Of a DNA stretch of 64,000 nucleotides, positions 26,558 to 35,707 are shown piece by piece (the first letter of the stretch is position 1; each line of letters starts with the position of its first letter). Position numbers and translations under genes: made by a program. The DNA is from an uncultured Dyadobacter sp. Its GTDB lineage: Bacteria > Bacteroidota > Bacteroidia > Cytophagales > Spirosomataceae. The notes under the pieces are model-generated. The model did no database searches, was not told the DNA's origin, and saw only the letters and a program-made list of their open reading frames with translations. The DNA lies in NCBI RefSeq assembly GCF_946482605.1, contig NZ_CAMLSE010000007.1:62001-126000 (forward strand). Reading direction: 5' to 3'.

Positions 26558-28687
26558 ATGTTGAAGCCTTTATCGTGGTGCATTGGCGGCCTGGCACTGT
26601 TTCTTGCCGGCGCGCAGACTCTTTCAAATCAAAACACCGACAGCCGGGAATGGCCAGAGTACCTGGGCGGCCCCGACCGCAACCACTATTCGCCCCTTAC
26701 GCAGATCAACAGGGATAACGTAAAAAACCTGAAAGTCGCCTGGACCTATTCCATGCCGGACTCGGGCCAGACGCAGGTAAACCCCATTGTCGTCGATGGG
26801 GTATTGTATGGTGTTACAGCCAGTGTTCAAGCCTTTGCTTTGGACGCTGCCACCGGGAAGCAGCGATGGATTTTTGGAGATAAATCCAAAAACGGCTCCA
26901 ACACCAGCCGCGGTCTGACGTATTGGAGCGACGGGGATGACAAAAGAATTCTTCATGCCATGGGGGCTTACCTGTATGCGCTGGATGCGCGTACGGGAGA
27001 ACCTATCGAGCAGTTTGGCGACAAGGGGCGCATTGACCTGCACACCGGCCTTCCGGATGTGGCCAAAAACAAATATATGGTTTCCAACACGCCGGGCACC
27101 ATTTTCGAAGACCTGATCATCATGCCGTTACGATTGTCGGAAGACTCGGATGCCGCTCCCGGCGACCTCAGGGCCTTCAATGTCCGGACGGGTAAACTGG
27201 TCTGGACTTTTCACACTATCCCCTATCCGGGCGAATTCGGTTATGAAACTTTCCCGCCGGATGCGTACAAGAATACCTTTACCGGGGCCGCCAACAACTG
27301 GGCGGGAACGGCCATTGACCGTAAACGCGGCATACTATATGTACCAACCGGTTCTGCGGGATACGACTTTTACGGGGGCAAGCGGAAGGGTGCCAACCTG
27401 TTTTCAAACTGTTTGCTGGCGCTGGATGCACGGACTGGCAAACGCCTGTGGCATTACCAGACCATGCACCATGACATGTGGGACCGCGACCTGCCCGCTC
27501 CGCCCAACCTGATCACCGTCACCCAAAAAGGGGCGGACGGCCGCCCGCGCAAAATCGATGCTGTTGCTCAGGTGAGCAAGCAGGGATATGTATTCATCTT
27601 CGACCGTGTGACCGGCAAGCCGCTCTTCCCCATTAAAGAAGTGCCGGCTCCCAAAACCGCATTGCCCGGCGAATATCCCTGGCCCACGCAGCCGGTCCCC
27701 TCCAAACCTGCACCTTACGCGCGGCAGGCCTACATGCTGACAGAGAACGACATCAGTATCCATGCGCCTGACCGGGATTCGCTGATGATCAAATTCAAAG
27801 GCTATAAAAAGGCGCATTTTGCCGCTCCGAGCAAGGAAGGTACTGTCATTCTCCCCGGCTTCGACGGAGGCGCGGAATGGGGCGGTGCCGCCGCAGATCC
27901 TACCGAAGGCATTTTGTATGTCAACAGCAACGAAATGGCCTGGATCCTCACCATGCGGAATACGCCGAAAGAAAGTGAACTTTCCAATCTCAGCCCCGGT
28001 GAAAAAGTTTATACTACCTACTGCGTCACCTGCCACGGCCCACAGCGGAAAGGTAATGCCAAAAGTGGCTATCCGTCACTGGTTGACATTGGTACGCGTC
28101 GCGACAGGCCCTTTGTGAGCCAGCTCCTGACTTCCGGAAAGGGGATGATGCCCGGCTTCACCATGCTGACTGCCGACGAGAAACAATCGCTGATCGCATT
28201 TCTTTTCGGAGATGAAAAAGTGGAAGCGGTTTCCGCGACCCCTGCCTCAAAAAAGGTGTATTTGCCGTATCAGAGCACCGGATACAATAAATTCCTTGAC
28301 GCCAACGGATTACCTGCCATTTCGCCGCCCTGGGGTACACTCAATGCAATCGATCTCAACACCGGCCAGTACCTTTGGAAAATTCCTTTCGGAGAGGTGG
28401 AATCGCTCAAAGCAAAAGGTGTTCCGACGACCGGCACCGAGAATTATGGCGGCCCGGTCGTGACGGCCAGCGGGTTACTCTTCATTGCAGCTACCAAAGA
28501 CGGCAAGTTCAGGGCATTTGATAAAAAAACCGGCAAATTGCTGTGGGAAACACAGTTACCGGCGGCAGGTTTTGCTACGCCCGCTACTTATGAAGTCAAT
28601 GGAAAGCAATATGTAGTGATCGCCTGCGGCGGTACCAAGCTGGGCACTAAAAAAGGGAACCAGTATGTCGCTTTCGCATTGGAATAG
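26558..28687 (+). CDS. PQQ-dependent quinoprotein dehydrogenase with inserted cytochrome c domain
   Basis: 709 residues with signal peptide. An eight-bladed quinoprotein propeller: tryptophan-docking repeats (LDAATGKQRWIFG, LDARTGKRLWHYQ, FDKKTGKLLWETQ) and the HDMWDRDLPAPPNL segment as in glucose and alcohol dehydrogenases. A class I cytochrome c domain lies between blades at about 478-553: heme motif CVTCH at 489-493 and a Met ligand in GMMPGF (about 529-534). PQQ oxidises a sugar or alcohol in the periplasm and passes electrons through the built-in heme to the respiratory chain. Substrate unknown. Its stop abuts that of the convergent aldo/keto reductase. Confidence 0.92.
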   Translation: MLKPLSWCIGGLALFLAGAQTLSNQNTDSREWPEYLGGPDRNHYSPLTQINRDNVKNLKVAWTYSMPDSGQTQVNPIVVDGVLYGVTASVQAFALDAATGKQRWIFGDKSKNGSNTSRGLTYWSDGDDKRILHAMGAYLYALDARTGEPIEQFGDKGRIDLHTGLPDVAKNKYMVSNTPGTIFEDLIIMPLRLSEDSDAAPGDLRAFNVRTGKLVWTFHTIPYPGEFGYETFPPDAYKNTFTGAANNWAGTAIDRKRGILYVPTGSAGYDFYGGKRKGANLFSNCLLALDARTGKRLWHYQTMHHDMWDRDLPAPPNLITVTQKGADGRPRKIDAVAQVSKQGYVFIFDRVTGKPLFPIKEVPAPKTALPGEYPWPTQPVPSKPAPYARQAYMLTENDISIHAPDRDSLMIKFKGYKKAHFAAPSKEGTVILPGFDGGAEWGGAAADPTEGILYVNSNEMAWILTMRNTPKESELSNLSPGEKVYTTYCVTCHGPQRKGNAKSGYPSLVDIGTRRDRPFVSQLLTSGKGMMPGFTMLTADEKQSLIAFLFGDEKVEAVSATPASKKVYLPYQSTGYNKFLDANGLPAISPPWGTLNAIDLNTGQYLWKIPFGEVESLKAKGVPTTGTENYGGPVVTASGLLFIAATKDGKFRAFDKKTGKLLWETQLPAAGFATPATYEVNGKQYVVIACGGTKLGTKKGNQYVAFALE

Positions 28688-29620
28688 TTACACGGAAGCC
28701 ATCCATTCCAGCATCTTTTTCCTGCCGGCATCGTCCGGCAGGCGCCCTTCGCCCGCACCCAGGTTGTCGACCAGGTGCTTTACATCGGAGGTGCCTGGAA
28801 TGACACAGGTTACCGCATCGTTGGAAAGGATGTATTTCAGGAAAAATTGCGCCCAGCTTTTGATACCATAATCAGCGGCCCAGGCCGGCAGTTCTTTGCC
28901 TTTGACGGCGCGGAACAACGCGCCTTGTTCGAATGGCTCATTGATGATCACGGCAACGCCTCTGTCCCTGGCGGTTTTTAATAAACTTTTCTCCGCATTG
29001 CGGGAACGGATCGAATAATTGAACTGCACGAAATCGACACGCTCCGATTTCAGGATCTGTTCCAGGCGTGCATGCGCGGCGTCGGTATAATGCGTGATCC
29101 CGATGTATCTAACTTTCCCGGCAGCTTTCCAATCTTTCAGAGTGGCCAAATGCGTTTCCCAATCCTGCAAATTGTGCACCTGCATGAGGTCGATCTTCTT
29201 GCGCTTCATTTTTTGTAACGAAGCATTCATCTGATCGATCCCCTCCTGCTTGCCGGTCGTCCAGACTTTGGTGGCGAAGAAAAACCGGTCATTGGATTTT
29301 AGTTCAGCTGTCAGATCACCGATCACCTGTTCGGCACGGCCATACATCGGCGAGGCGTCGATCAGCTTGCCCCCCAACTCACTCATCTTTTGCAAAACAT
29401 CCTTCAACGGGCTCCGTTCCGTTGCACTGGTCCCTACATCGAACTGTTGCCAGGAGCCCAGGCCCACGGCAGGCAGCAGCTCGCCCGAAGACGGTATCTT
29501 TCTTTCGAGTATCATCTTTACATTGCTTTTTGCGAAAGAGGAGAACGGGTCGACCGAAAGTGCAGCTCCGACGCCCACCATACCGGCCAATGCCTCCCGT
29601 CTTGAAAAAATGTGCTTCAT
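28688..29620 (-). CDS. Tat-exported aldo/keto reductase
   Basis: 310 residues from Met at 29620; an upstream start at 29734 would hide the signal peptide and is rejected. The N-terminus FSRREALAGMVGVGAALS is a twin-arginine signal. TIM-barrel AKR tetrad: D88 and Y93 (LIDASPMYG), K118 (FATKVW) and H149 (MQVHNLQ). Late residues PGTSDVKHLVDNLGAGEGRL bind the cofactor phosphate. Tat export suggests it folds with a bound nicotinamide cofactor before translocation, as is proposed for several Bacteroidota AKRs. Substrate is unknown, probably a sugar or sugar derivative. Confidence 0.9.
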   Translation of the reverse strand: MKHIFSRREALAGMVGVGAALSVDPFSSFAKSNVKMILERKIPSSGELLPAVGLGSWQQFDVGTSATERSPLKDVLQKMSELGGKLIDASPMYGRAEQVIGDLTAELKSNDRFFFATKVWTTGKQEGIDQMNASLQKMKRKKIDLMQVHNLQDWETHLATLKDWKAAGKVRYIGITHYTDAAHARLEQILKSERVDFVQFNYSIRSRNAEKSLLKTARDRGVAVIINEPFEQGALFRAVKGKELPAWAADYGIKSWAQFFLKYILSNDAVTCVIPGTSDVKHLVDNLGAGEGRLPDDAGRKKMLEWMASV

Positions 29621-29696
29621 TGCGTTTACATGGGTATTTAAAGCCTTCAAGTTACAAACAAAAAGCGTTGACAACTTCGCCGGCCATAAAAATGAG

Positions 29697-29727
29697 AAAG
29701 GGAGCCAGGACAATCCTGACTCCCTTT
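29697..29727 (-). terminator. Terminator of the small lipoprotein gene
   Basis: Stem AAAGGGAGCCAGGA / TCCTGACTCCCTTT with one mismatch and a 3-nt loop, 28 bases beyond the stop of the gene at 29756. It reads toward a moderate T run on the minus strand. Confidence 0.75.
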
Positions 29728-29755
29728 GCTGCACTTCACACCAAATCTGAATCTA

Positions 29756-30181
29756 TTACTTTTTTTCAATGGACACCCCTATTTTGTAATCCTCCAATTG
29801 AGGAGTCTTTGACAGTTCGGGATAAGGAAGCACTTCGCTCACCTTCAACACATACTCTGACCCGCTTAATACGAATGACTTTTCATTGGCTTTGGAATCT
29901 CCCTTGAATTCCAGGGTAACATCGACCTGATTGGAAGCATCTGCGACTGTCAGCACCAATTGGGCACTTCCGATGGTGATGCAATCCGCATTGATCGGGC
30001 AGCGGCTGTCGGTAATTTCTTTGAGCACCACTTTCAGATCTTTTCCGGAGGTCGGCACCGAGGTGGTTTGTCGGTATGGGACGCTGATCGAATGCAATTC
30101 AGGCTGCGGCTCGGAAGCTTCCTTTTTATCACAGGCCACCGTTGCCGCACAGATCAACGCAAGTAAAATCGTTCTTTTCAT
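29756..30181 (-). CDS. Small hypothetical lipoprotein with conserved two-Cys motif
   Basis: 141 residues: lipoprotein signal with lipobox TVAC (Cys17), then a beta-rich domain. A central DSRCPINADCITIGSAQL segment places two cysteines six residues apart, probably forming a disulfide. The same DSRCP...C pattern recurs in small Bacteroidota lipoproteins of unknown function. It is monocistronic and divergent from the SGNH hydrolase gene. Confidence 0.7.
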   Translation of the reverse strand: MKRTILLALICAATVACDKKEASEPQPELHSISVPYRQTTSVPTSGKDLKVVLKEITDSRCPINADCITIGSAQLVLTVADASNQVDVTLEFKGDSKANEKSFVLSGSEYVLKVSEVLPYPELSKTPQLEDYKIGVSIEKK

Positions 30182-30336
30182 GGTAATAGCGTTTTAATTA
30201 CATCGAGAAGAAACGCGGTTTTAACAAATGGTTGTAACCGATGTGTAAAAAATTTATTTCTCCAAGTTTCCGGCAACAGGTCTGATTCTTTTCAATGAAC
30301 TCATCGTAATTTAATGCAGGGGTAATGTGCCTTTTT

Positions 30337-30344
30337 TATTTTTG
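30337..30344 (+). promoter_or_regulatory. Candidate -7 box for the SGNH/esterase pair
   Basis: TATTTTTG matches TAnnTTTG and is 28 bases before the ATG at 30373. No clear TTG is present at -33. Confidence 0.35.
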
Positions 30345-30372
30345 GATATATAACATGCATTCTTAGAATCCT

Positions 30373-30996
30373 ATGGTCTGGTATGAAGACGAGGTCGCAA
30401 GGGTAGAGAAAGAACTGCTTTCCCTACCATACGATCCTGAAACGATTTTTTACGGGAGTTCGAGTTTCACATTGTGGCAAACGCTCTATCAGGACTTTGA
30501 GGCATTGAAGCCGGTAAATCTCGGCTTTGGCGGCTCCACGCTGGCGGCTTGCGTGTGGTTTTTCGAACGTATCGTCGTTCCCGTTACCACGGCCCGCAGA
30601 ATCCTTATCTATGCGGGGGATAATGACCTGGGGGACGGGCGGCACCCTACCGAGGTGTTGTTGTTCTACCGACAGCTGATTACATTGATCCGTGGCCGTT
30701 TTGGCAATATCCCTTGCTTTTTTGTGTCCATTAAACCCAGTTTGCAGCGTTGGGAAATCATCGAAGCCATTAAAATGACCAATGAGCTGATCCGTGCGGA
30801 GACCGAAAACGATCCTGGCCAATACTATATCGACATCTTTCCCCAAATGGTTAATTACCAGGGTTACCCGCGTAAGTCGTTGTTTGAAGCCGACGGGCTG
30901 CATATCAATGCGAACGGGTACGCTTTATGGAGGAAAATTATCTCGGAAAATATCGAAGCTGAGCTTGCTTCTACGGCACTTCTGAAAACACCATAA
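30373..30996 (+). CDS. SGNH/GDSL-family hydrolase
   Basis: 207 residues, no signal peptide. SGNH blocks are in order: YGSSSFTLW with the nucleophile serine at 29 or 30, LGFGGSTLAA (oxyanion Gly), YAGDNDLGDG (oxyanion Asn83), and the terminal DGLH with Asp174 and His177. It belongs to the lipase/acyl-esterase superfamily, acting on small acyl esters or acylated sugars in the cytoplasm. The esterase gene follows 12 bases later, so the two likely form an operon and may act on related ester substrates. Confidence 0.88.
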   Translation: MVWYEDEVARVEKELLSLPYDPETIFYGSSSFTLWQTLYQDFEALKPVNLGFGGSTLAACVWFFERIVVPVTTARRILIYAGDNDLGDGRHPTEVLLFYRQLITLIRGRFGNIPCFFVSIKPSLQRWEIIEAIKMTNELIRAETENDPGQYYIDIFPQMVNYQGYPRKSLFEADGLHINANGYALWRKIISENIEAELASTALLKTP

Positions 30997-31008
30997 ACGT
31001 CGCTGGTC

Positions 31009-31734
31009 ATGGAAAGGGCATATCACAAATGGTTTAGTCCGGCTTTGAAAAGGCATATGGAATTGCTGGTGTTCGGTCATACCGGAACGCCGATCATATT
31101 CTTTCCTACCCGTTCAGCGCATTTCTATGACTTCGAAAACTGGCGTGTGATCGACGCCATGAAGCCTAAAATCGAAGCCGGGGAAATCCAGGTGTACTGC
31201 GTGGACAGCATCGACAGCGAAAGCTTTTATTCGGATGCGGCACCACCTCAAAGAATTAAGCGGCACATACAATATGAACGGTACATTCTTGATGAGGTAG
31301 TGAAGTTCATCAGGATTCAGAACAAACGGAAGGGGCTGATTGCGGCCGGATGCAGCCTGGGCGGGTATCATGCTGTTAATCTTGCACTGAAACACCCTCA
31401 CCTGTTCACCAAGGTTGTAGGGATGAGTGCGAGATATGATCTCACGCAGGCGCTCCCCTATTTTGCGGACCTGTTCGACGGCTATTTTGATGATAATATT
31501 TACTACAACATGCCCAACCACTTCGTCCCGAAAATCTCGGACCCCTGCCTTCTAAAAAACTTGCGGAAACTGGATATTACGCTGGTGATCGGGAGAGATG
31601 ATGCGTTTCTGGACAACAACCGGCACCTGAGTGACTCGTTGCACCGGATTAGCGTCCCCCACCAGCTTTATGTTTGGGAAGAAGAGGCGCACAGGCCCAG
31701 GTACTGGCGGGAGATGGTGAAGATTTATCTTTAA
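31009..31734 (+). CDS. Alpha/beta-hydrolase esterase (EstA/esterase D-like)
   Basis: 241 residues, no signal peptide. Nucleophile elbow AGCSLGGYHA with Ser116, an acid in the VIGRDDAFLDNN loop, and His in the EEEAHRPRYW loop near the C-terminus. The opening PIIFFPTRSAHFYDFENW provides the oxyanion hole region. The fold belongs to the putative esterase (PF00756) family, which includes feruloyl and S-formylglutathione esterases. Cytoplasmic. Second gene of a pair with the SGNH hydrolase; it converges on the orphan operon with three bases between stops. Confidence 0.85.
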   Translation: MERAYHKWFSPALKRHMELLVFGHTGTPIIFFPTRSAHFYDFENWRVIDAMKPKIEAGEIQVYCVDSIDSESFYSDAAPPQRIKRHIQYERYILDEVVKFIRIQNKRKGLIAAGCSLGGYHAVNLALKHPHLFTKVVGMSARYDLTQALPYFADLFDGYFDDNIYYNMPNHFVPKISDPCLLKNLRKLDITLVIGRDDAFLDNNRHLSDSLHRISVPHQLYVWEEEAHRPRYWREMVKIYL

Positions 31735-31737
31735 GTT

Positions 31738-32643
31738 CTAAGCTTCCCAACGCAGGAGCGCCCATTCGTCGGTAGAACCTGACAGCAATAAAATCGTCCG
31801 TTGTGACACGAGGTGCAGCATCCTGTCAATCATAAAATGAAAATCCATGGATGTAACCCGCTCCGGTTTGTCTCGGACCCGGATAACGTCGATCCCGTGC
31901 ATTCCTTTGTTGAGTATCAGGTAATCATCGACAATCGCGAACGACCTGACTGCGGTGGTAATGGACGCATTCACGACAAACGTGTCACCATGGCATTCAT
32001 ATATTTTAACATAGCCCAGGCCTGCTACGAACATTTTCTGCCCGTCAATTGAAAAAGTGATCTGATAACAGGTATTTGGCAGCTGATCAATTCTGATTGG
32101 TTTTCCAAAACGATCCTGCTCAAACGGTTGGCCATATAGCTCTCCGTGATTCGTGCCGTAAACGATCAGGTTTCTGTGAGGATGCAGTGTCTTGCTTATG
32201 GGGTCTTTACCTTTAGTTCGTGTCTTCGCCAGTTCGCTGACCGCTCCCGCATTACAGTTCAGCAGGGTGATATTTTTTCCCGCAAAAGCCAATAATGTAT
32301 CGTCGTGTCCGCGGTAGTGGGTTGGCTGGTCGCTGTGGCTGGATTTGTACAGGTCGGATTGGCTAACTTGCTCGTGTTCTGCCTTGGTAAGCAGCCTGAA
32401 TCCGCCTTCGCTGATTTCATTAGAAAGATCATCCGGAATCCGCTCATCGAAAGAACCTCGCCACTGGTGGGCGATTTCCTCATCGGCAGTCTGCCAGAGC
32501 AGGTCCGTAAAACCGTTTGCATGCAGTCCTACTATTTTCCAGCGGTCCCCCAACAGGAAGATTCCCTTGCTTTCCACCGCATACATCACCTGCAAATGCT
32601 TGCCGAGTGGCGACGGTATGGTCTTCGATAAGGTTAGTTTCAT
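31738..32643 (-). CDS. Hypothetical beta-propeller-like protein
   Basis: 301 residues, not recognised. Repeated strand patterns suggest a WD40-like or Kelch-like propeller: LLAFAGKNITLLNC, NLIVYGTNHGELYG, KMFVAGLGYVKIYEC, YLILNKGMHGIDVIRV and TILLLSGSTDEWALL look like successive blades with the YGT/G-spacing typical of such domains. No signal peptide or membrane segment, so cytoplasmic. Last of three genes in a minus-strand operon (about 10 bases after the preceding stop). The partners are a membrane protein and a small beta-rich protein, both also unrecognised. Confidence 0.6.
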   Translation of the reverse strand: MKLTLSKTIPSPLGKHLQVMYAVESKGIFLLGDRWKIVGLHANGFTDLLWQTADEEIAHQWRGSFDERIPDDLSNEISEGGFRLLTKAEHEQVSQSDLYKSSHSDQPTHYRGHDDTLLAFAGKNITLLNCNAGAVSELAKTRTKGKDPISKTLHPHRNLIVYGTNHGELYGQPFEQDRFGKPIRIDQLPNTCYQITFSIDGQKMFVAGLGYVKIYECHGDTFVVNASITTAVRSFAIVDDYLILNKGMHGIDVIRVRDKPERVTSMDFHFMIDRMLHLVSQRTILLLSGSTDEWALLRWEA

Positions 32644-32652
32644 GAGTGTGAT

Positions 32653-33357
32653 TTAAAATACGCCGTTTGTATAAAGACTATCCTGCTTTAACCGTCTTAC
32701 TTCATCCTTGAATTGCTGTGAGTTCTTCTCGGAGTCGATCGAAATAATGTAATTGTTAGTTTGAAAAGCTGTGATGGCTACCTTTTCATTTTGCATACAG
32801 GGCTGAATCTCTCTCACCATGGAATAACCGTTCCCACTTTGCTCGACGCATTCAAAAAGTACGACACGGACAAATCCGGACTTTGTTGAAAGAAGGCCCG
32901 AATCGTATTCCGATAGTAAATGTTGGCTAGCTCCCAGCGGTTTGGACGTAAATTCCAGCGTTTTATACAATGTATGCTCGACATCGTCTGTACCTCCAAA
33001 CCAGCATTCCAGTTTTACATTGACCAATGCCCTGGTGTTATTGACAATATGGAGCGTAAGCGGCTGTCTGTTCGTCGAAGGAAGCCAGGCATAGAGGTCC
33101 GTCAGCTTTCCGCTGATGGCCGGTAAGACGGACAACAGCAAAGGGATAGCCAGAATGACCAGGCCGATCGTTTTGTGCCGCCAGAACAGCAATGCGAGCA
33201 GAACAAAACCGGCGAGGCCGGCGAGATAGAAAAGCCCGGTTGCCCACCCCACCGAACTGTCTCCGGTAGGTGCAGGCTTCACAAGGTAGTAGATGATGGA
33301 AACCACCAGAAGAATGGAGAAGGCTGCAAGCAGCCCATAGTAGCCATACTTGATCAT
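32653..33357 (-). CDS. Hypothetical membrane protein with three N-terminal TM helices
   Basis: 234 residues. Three hydrophobic helices at about 5-27, 38-59 and 63-82 are followed by a soluble, beta-rich domain of about 150 residues (LTLHIVNNTRALVNVKLECW, EFTSKPLGASQHLLSEYDSG, VVLFECVEQSGNGYSM) that probably faces the periplasm. I do not recognise the family. Middle gene of the three-gene operon; the next gene starts about ten bases later. Confidence 0.6.
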   Translation of the reverse strand: MIKYGYYGLLAAFSILLVVSIIYYLVKPAPTGDSSVGWATGLFYLAGLAGFVLLALLFWRHKTIGLVILAIPLLLSVLPAISGKLTDLYAWLPSTNRQPLTLHIVNNTRALVNVKLECWFGGTDDVEHTLYKTLEFTSKPLGASQHLLSEYDSGLLSTKSGFVRVVLFECVEQSGNGYSMVREIQPCMQNEKVAITAFQTNNYIISIDSEKNSQQFKDEVRRLKQDSLYTNGVF

Positions 33358-33400
33358 GATCGGATGTGTGTGTCGGTTGGATTATATCGATGCTGCGCTG

Positions 33401-33763
33401 TCAAACCTCGAAAGGAAGATCGAAGTCCTTGATGACCGGCTTCGAGCTGCGCGTCTTTACAACAATGCGCGCTTTGAGCGGACTGCCGAGTACCAGGTAG
33501 TACTTTACATACTGGTCCTCATGAAAAGTCCAGGATTTGTCTTCGAGCAGGTATTCCGAAACATTTTGCTTGCCGGCCTGATAGGCCCAGCGCTCCACGA
33601 TATTGGGTTCATAAGTCACGAACTGACCCATACATAGGGTTTGAATCCCGGGCTTGGCATCATTGCCCAACTCGGTGCAGCTTTCTACGATTACCTGAAT
33701 GGAGGAATTGTCTTCCAGATCTTTGACCGACCATTGGTCGAGCACAGTTTTGACGTTGGCCAT
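33401..33763 (-). CDS. Hypothetical small beta-rich protein
   Basis: 120 residues from Met at 33763; a start at 33817 would add 18 uncharacteristic residues. Not recognised. Alternating hydrophobic strands (SIQVIVESCTEL, QYVKYYLVLGSP, ARIVVKTRSS) and two cysteines. No export signal. First gene of the operon with the membrane and propeller-like proteins, 43 bases before the second gene. The gene upstream is transcribed in the same direction but lies over 100 bases away. Confidence 0.55.
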   Translation of the reverse strand: MANVKTVLDQWSVKDLEDNSSIQVIVESCTELGNDAKPGIQTLCMGQFVTYEPNIVERWAYQAGKQNVSEYLLEDKSWTFHEDQYVKYYLVLGSPLKARIVVKTRSSKPVIKDFDLPFEV

Positions 33764-33871
33764 AATGATTGTCCTGATTTTTTGTTTTACTGAGGGCTGC
33801 AAAGAAACACCAGCCATTGAAAATCAGGACAATTCTATTATTTAGCGGCCAGTACGAACTATTAAGCGCCA

Positions 33872-35596
33872 CTAAGGCTGATTAATCGTAAATGCTTTGG
33901 TCACGCGCCGGATCTTGCCGTCGCTTTTGGTCATGATGTAAAGCTCACCCGTGAAGCGGTCGTATTCAATGCGCAGATCGACCCGTTTCGAGCCCGACAT
34001 TTCCACCAGATCAGTGTCTTTCCCATCCCGGGAGATCGCTAATTCATAAACAGACTGATCGCTCAGGGCGGAATCGATATTGGCGAAAAAGATGCGGCCA
34101 TTGACAATATCACCAAAAATGTATTTGTTCTTCAAAGCCGTTATCGGGCCTGTGTAGACGTACCCGCCGCTGATGGCGTTCCCATCTATATGGTCATATT
34201 GCAAAAAAGGTGTTTGAAACTTCCCAGCCTCAGTTTCGGGCACCGGATATACGTTTTTCAGGTCTTTTGAAGAGATTCCGTAATTACCTTCGCGTACATT
34301 CCACCCGTAATCGCCCCCTTTGACGATCACATTCACTTCTTCGAAATTGGATTCTCCAACCTCGGCGCTGAAAAGCCTGCCGCCAAACCACGACAGCCGG
34401 TGCGGATTGCGGAAGCCATATGCATAAATTTCCTGATAAACAGCCGGATCTTTCTGATCTACGAATGGATTATCGGCCGGTATACCATACTGTCCATTCC
34501 TGCTGGTTCTGCCCGCCGGGTCGATTCGGATAATGGTGCCGAGCAGCGAAGTGAGTTTGTGACAAAGCTCCGGGTGCCTGCTGATCGTGGAGCCTCCGTC
34601 ACCGGTACCGATGTACAGTAGCCCGTAGTCGGCGTCACCCTTGCGGGCGTCCGGGTTAAAGCCTATATCCTGAGTGCCGTGCACGACGTTGGGCACATTA
34701 ATCCTGAGCAGCTCCCTTCTTTTTCCCTTGAAAACCCTGCTTGTGACATCATCCATCTTCCATTCGGAAACTACCCATTGCAGCGCGACCTTAACGGAGT
34801 CGTTGTAGCTGTAATCGGCCCTCTTTCCCTGAAAAGATTCGGTGTGGGTAATATAAATGAGCCCGTTTTGCAGGTATTCGGGGTGAAATGCGAAGCTGCC
34901 GAGACCGGTACCGAGCCCGGGCTCGCTCACGAAACTATCAACCGTTCGGAGATCGAGGAATGTCCCGATCGTCTTGCCGTTGATCCGATAAATTAATCCG
35001 CGCTGATCGCTTACATATACAGTGCCATCCTGCGATGGGCCCGGGCGCATGTTTGCGATGCGCGTGCGAGGCATTTTGTCACTGGATGGTGGAATGGTAA
35101 CAAAGTCTTCCAGCTCGATCCTCATTCCGGTTTTGATCACTGGCCGGCCCAATCGTGCCAAGGGTACATCTGTATCGATTTTTACTTCTAACGGCGCGAT
35201 CTGATGTATTTTGGTCTCCGACGCAATGTAGCTCAGGATAGAACGAATTTCCTCGTCTTTCAGAAAATCGAAAGGCGGCATTACCATCTTGTAACGTTTG
35301 GCAAGACTTACAGCCCGTACATTCCCCGATTCGATCGCGTGGTTGGGATTTTTTATGAACGCCATCAGTTCCTTTTCCGTCAGCAGGCTGGTCACTCCCC
35401 CCAGCCGCGGTCCGATTTCCTCTTGTTCCATCGCATGGCAGGAAACGCAATGCGTTGTAAATAGTTCTTTGCCAACAGGATCTGAGGAGGCTACCGGCTG
35501 ATTCCCGGTCGGGGCAGACTGTTTTCGTCCTGCGCAATTGGCTAATAGTAGTGAGGTTACCGCAATGCAGTAAAAGTAGGGTAAAGTAAACTTCAT
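33872..35596 (-). CDS. PQQ-type sugar dehydrogenase with N-terminal cytochrome c (lipoprotein)
   Basis: 574 residues. Lipobox ending at Cys21 (LLLANC), then a class I cytochrome c domain (heme CVSCH at 50-54, Met ligand in YKMVMPPFD at about 106), then a six-bladed soluble glucose/sorbosone dehydrogenase (GSDH) propeller (GLGSFAFHPEYLQNG, LLYIGTGDGG, YAYGFRNPHRLSWF, AEVGESNFEEVN). PQQ binds in the propeller and electrons leave through the heme. Unlike the quinoprotein at 26558, the heme domain is N-terminal and the propeller has six blades, so the two enzymes are unrelated designs. Monocistronic. Confidence 0.9.
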   Translation of the reverse strand: MKFTLPYFYCIAVTSLLLANCAGRKQSAPTGNQPVASSDPVGKELFTTHCVSCHAMEQEEIGPRLGGVTSLLTEKELMAFIKNPNHAIESGNVRAVSLAKRYKMVMPPFDFLKDEEIRSILSYIASETKIHQIAPLEVKIDTDVPLARLGRPVIKTGMRIELEDFVTIPPSSDKMPRTRIANMRPGPSQDGTVYVSDQRGLIYRINGKTIGTFLDLRTVDSFVSEPGLGTGLGSFAFHPEYLQNGLIYITHTESFQGKRADYSYNDSVKVALQWVVSEWKMDDVTSRVFKGKRRELLRINVPNVVHGTQDIGFNPDARKGDADYGLLYIGTGDGGSTISRHPELCHKLTSLLGTIIRIDPAGRTSRNGQYGIPADNPFVDQKDPAVYQEIYAYGFRNPHRLSWFGGRLFSAEVGESNFEEVNVIVKGGDYGWNVREGNYGISSKDLKNVYPVPETEAGKFQTPFLQYDHIDGNAISGGYVYTGPITALKNKYIFGDIVNGRIFFANIDSALSDQSVYELAISRDGKDTDLVEMSGSKRVDLRIEYDRFTGELYIMTKSDGKIRRVTKAFTINQP

Positions 35597-35656
35597 TCAG
35601 TAAGCGGTTCAGGATTGATCAAAAGCGGAGTCAAAGTTAGCGACTGGAAAACAAAA

Positions 35657-35678
35657 AAAGCCGGATCGCTCCGGCTTT
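35657..35678 (-). terminator. Terminator of the PepSY-like gene
   Basis: A 9-bp perfect stem (AAAGCCGGA / TCCGGCTTT) with a 4-nt loop, followed on the minus strand by a T run. It lies 29 bases past the stop of the gene at 35708. Confidence 0.85.
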
Positions 35679-35707
35679 AATCACTGAATAATGAAGGAAT
35701 ACTATGG

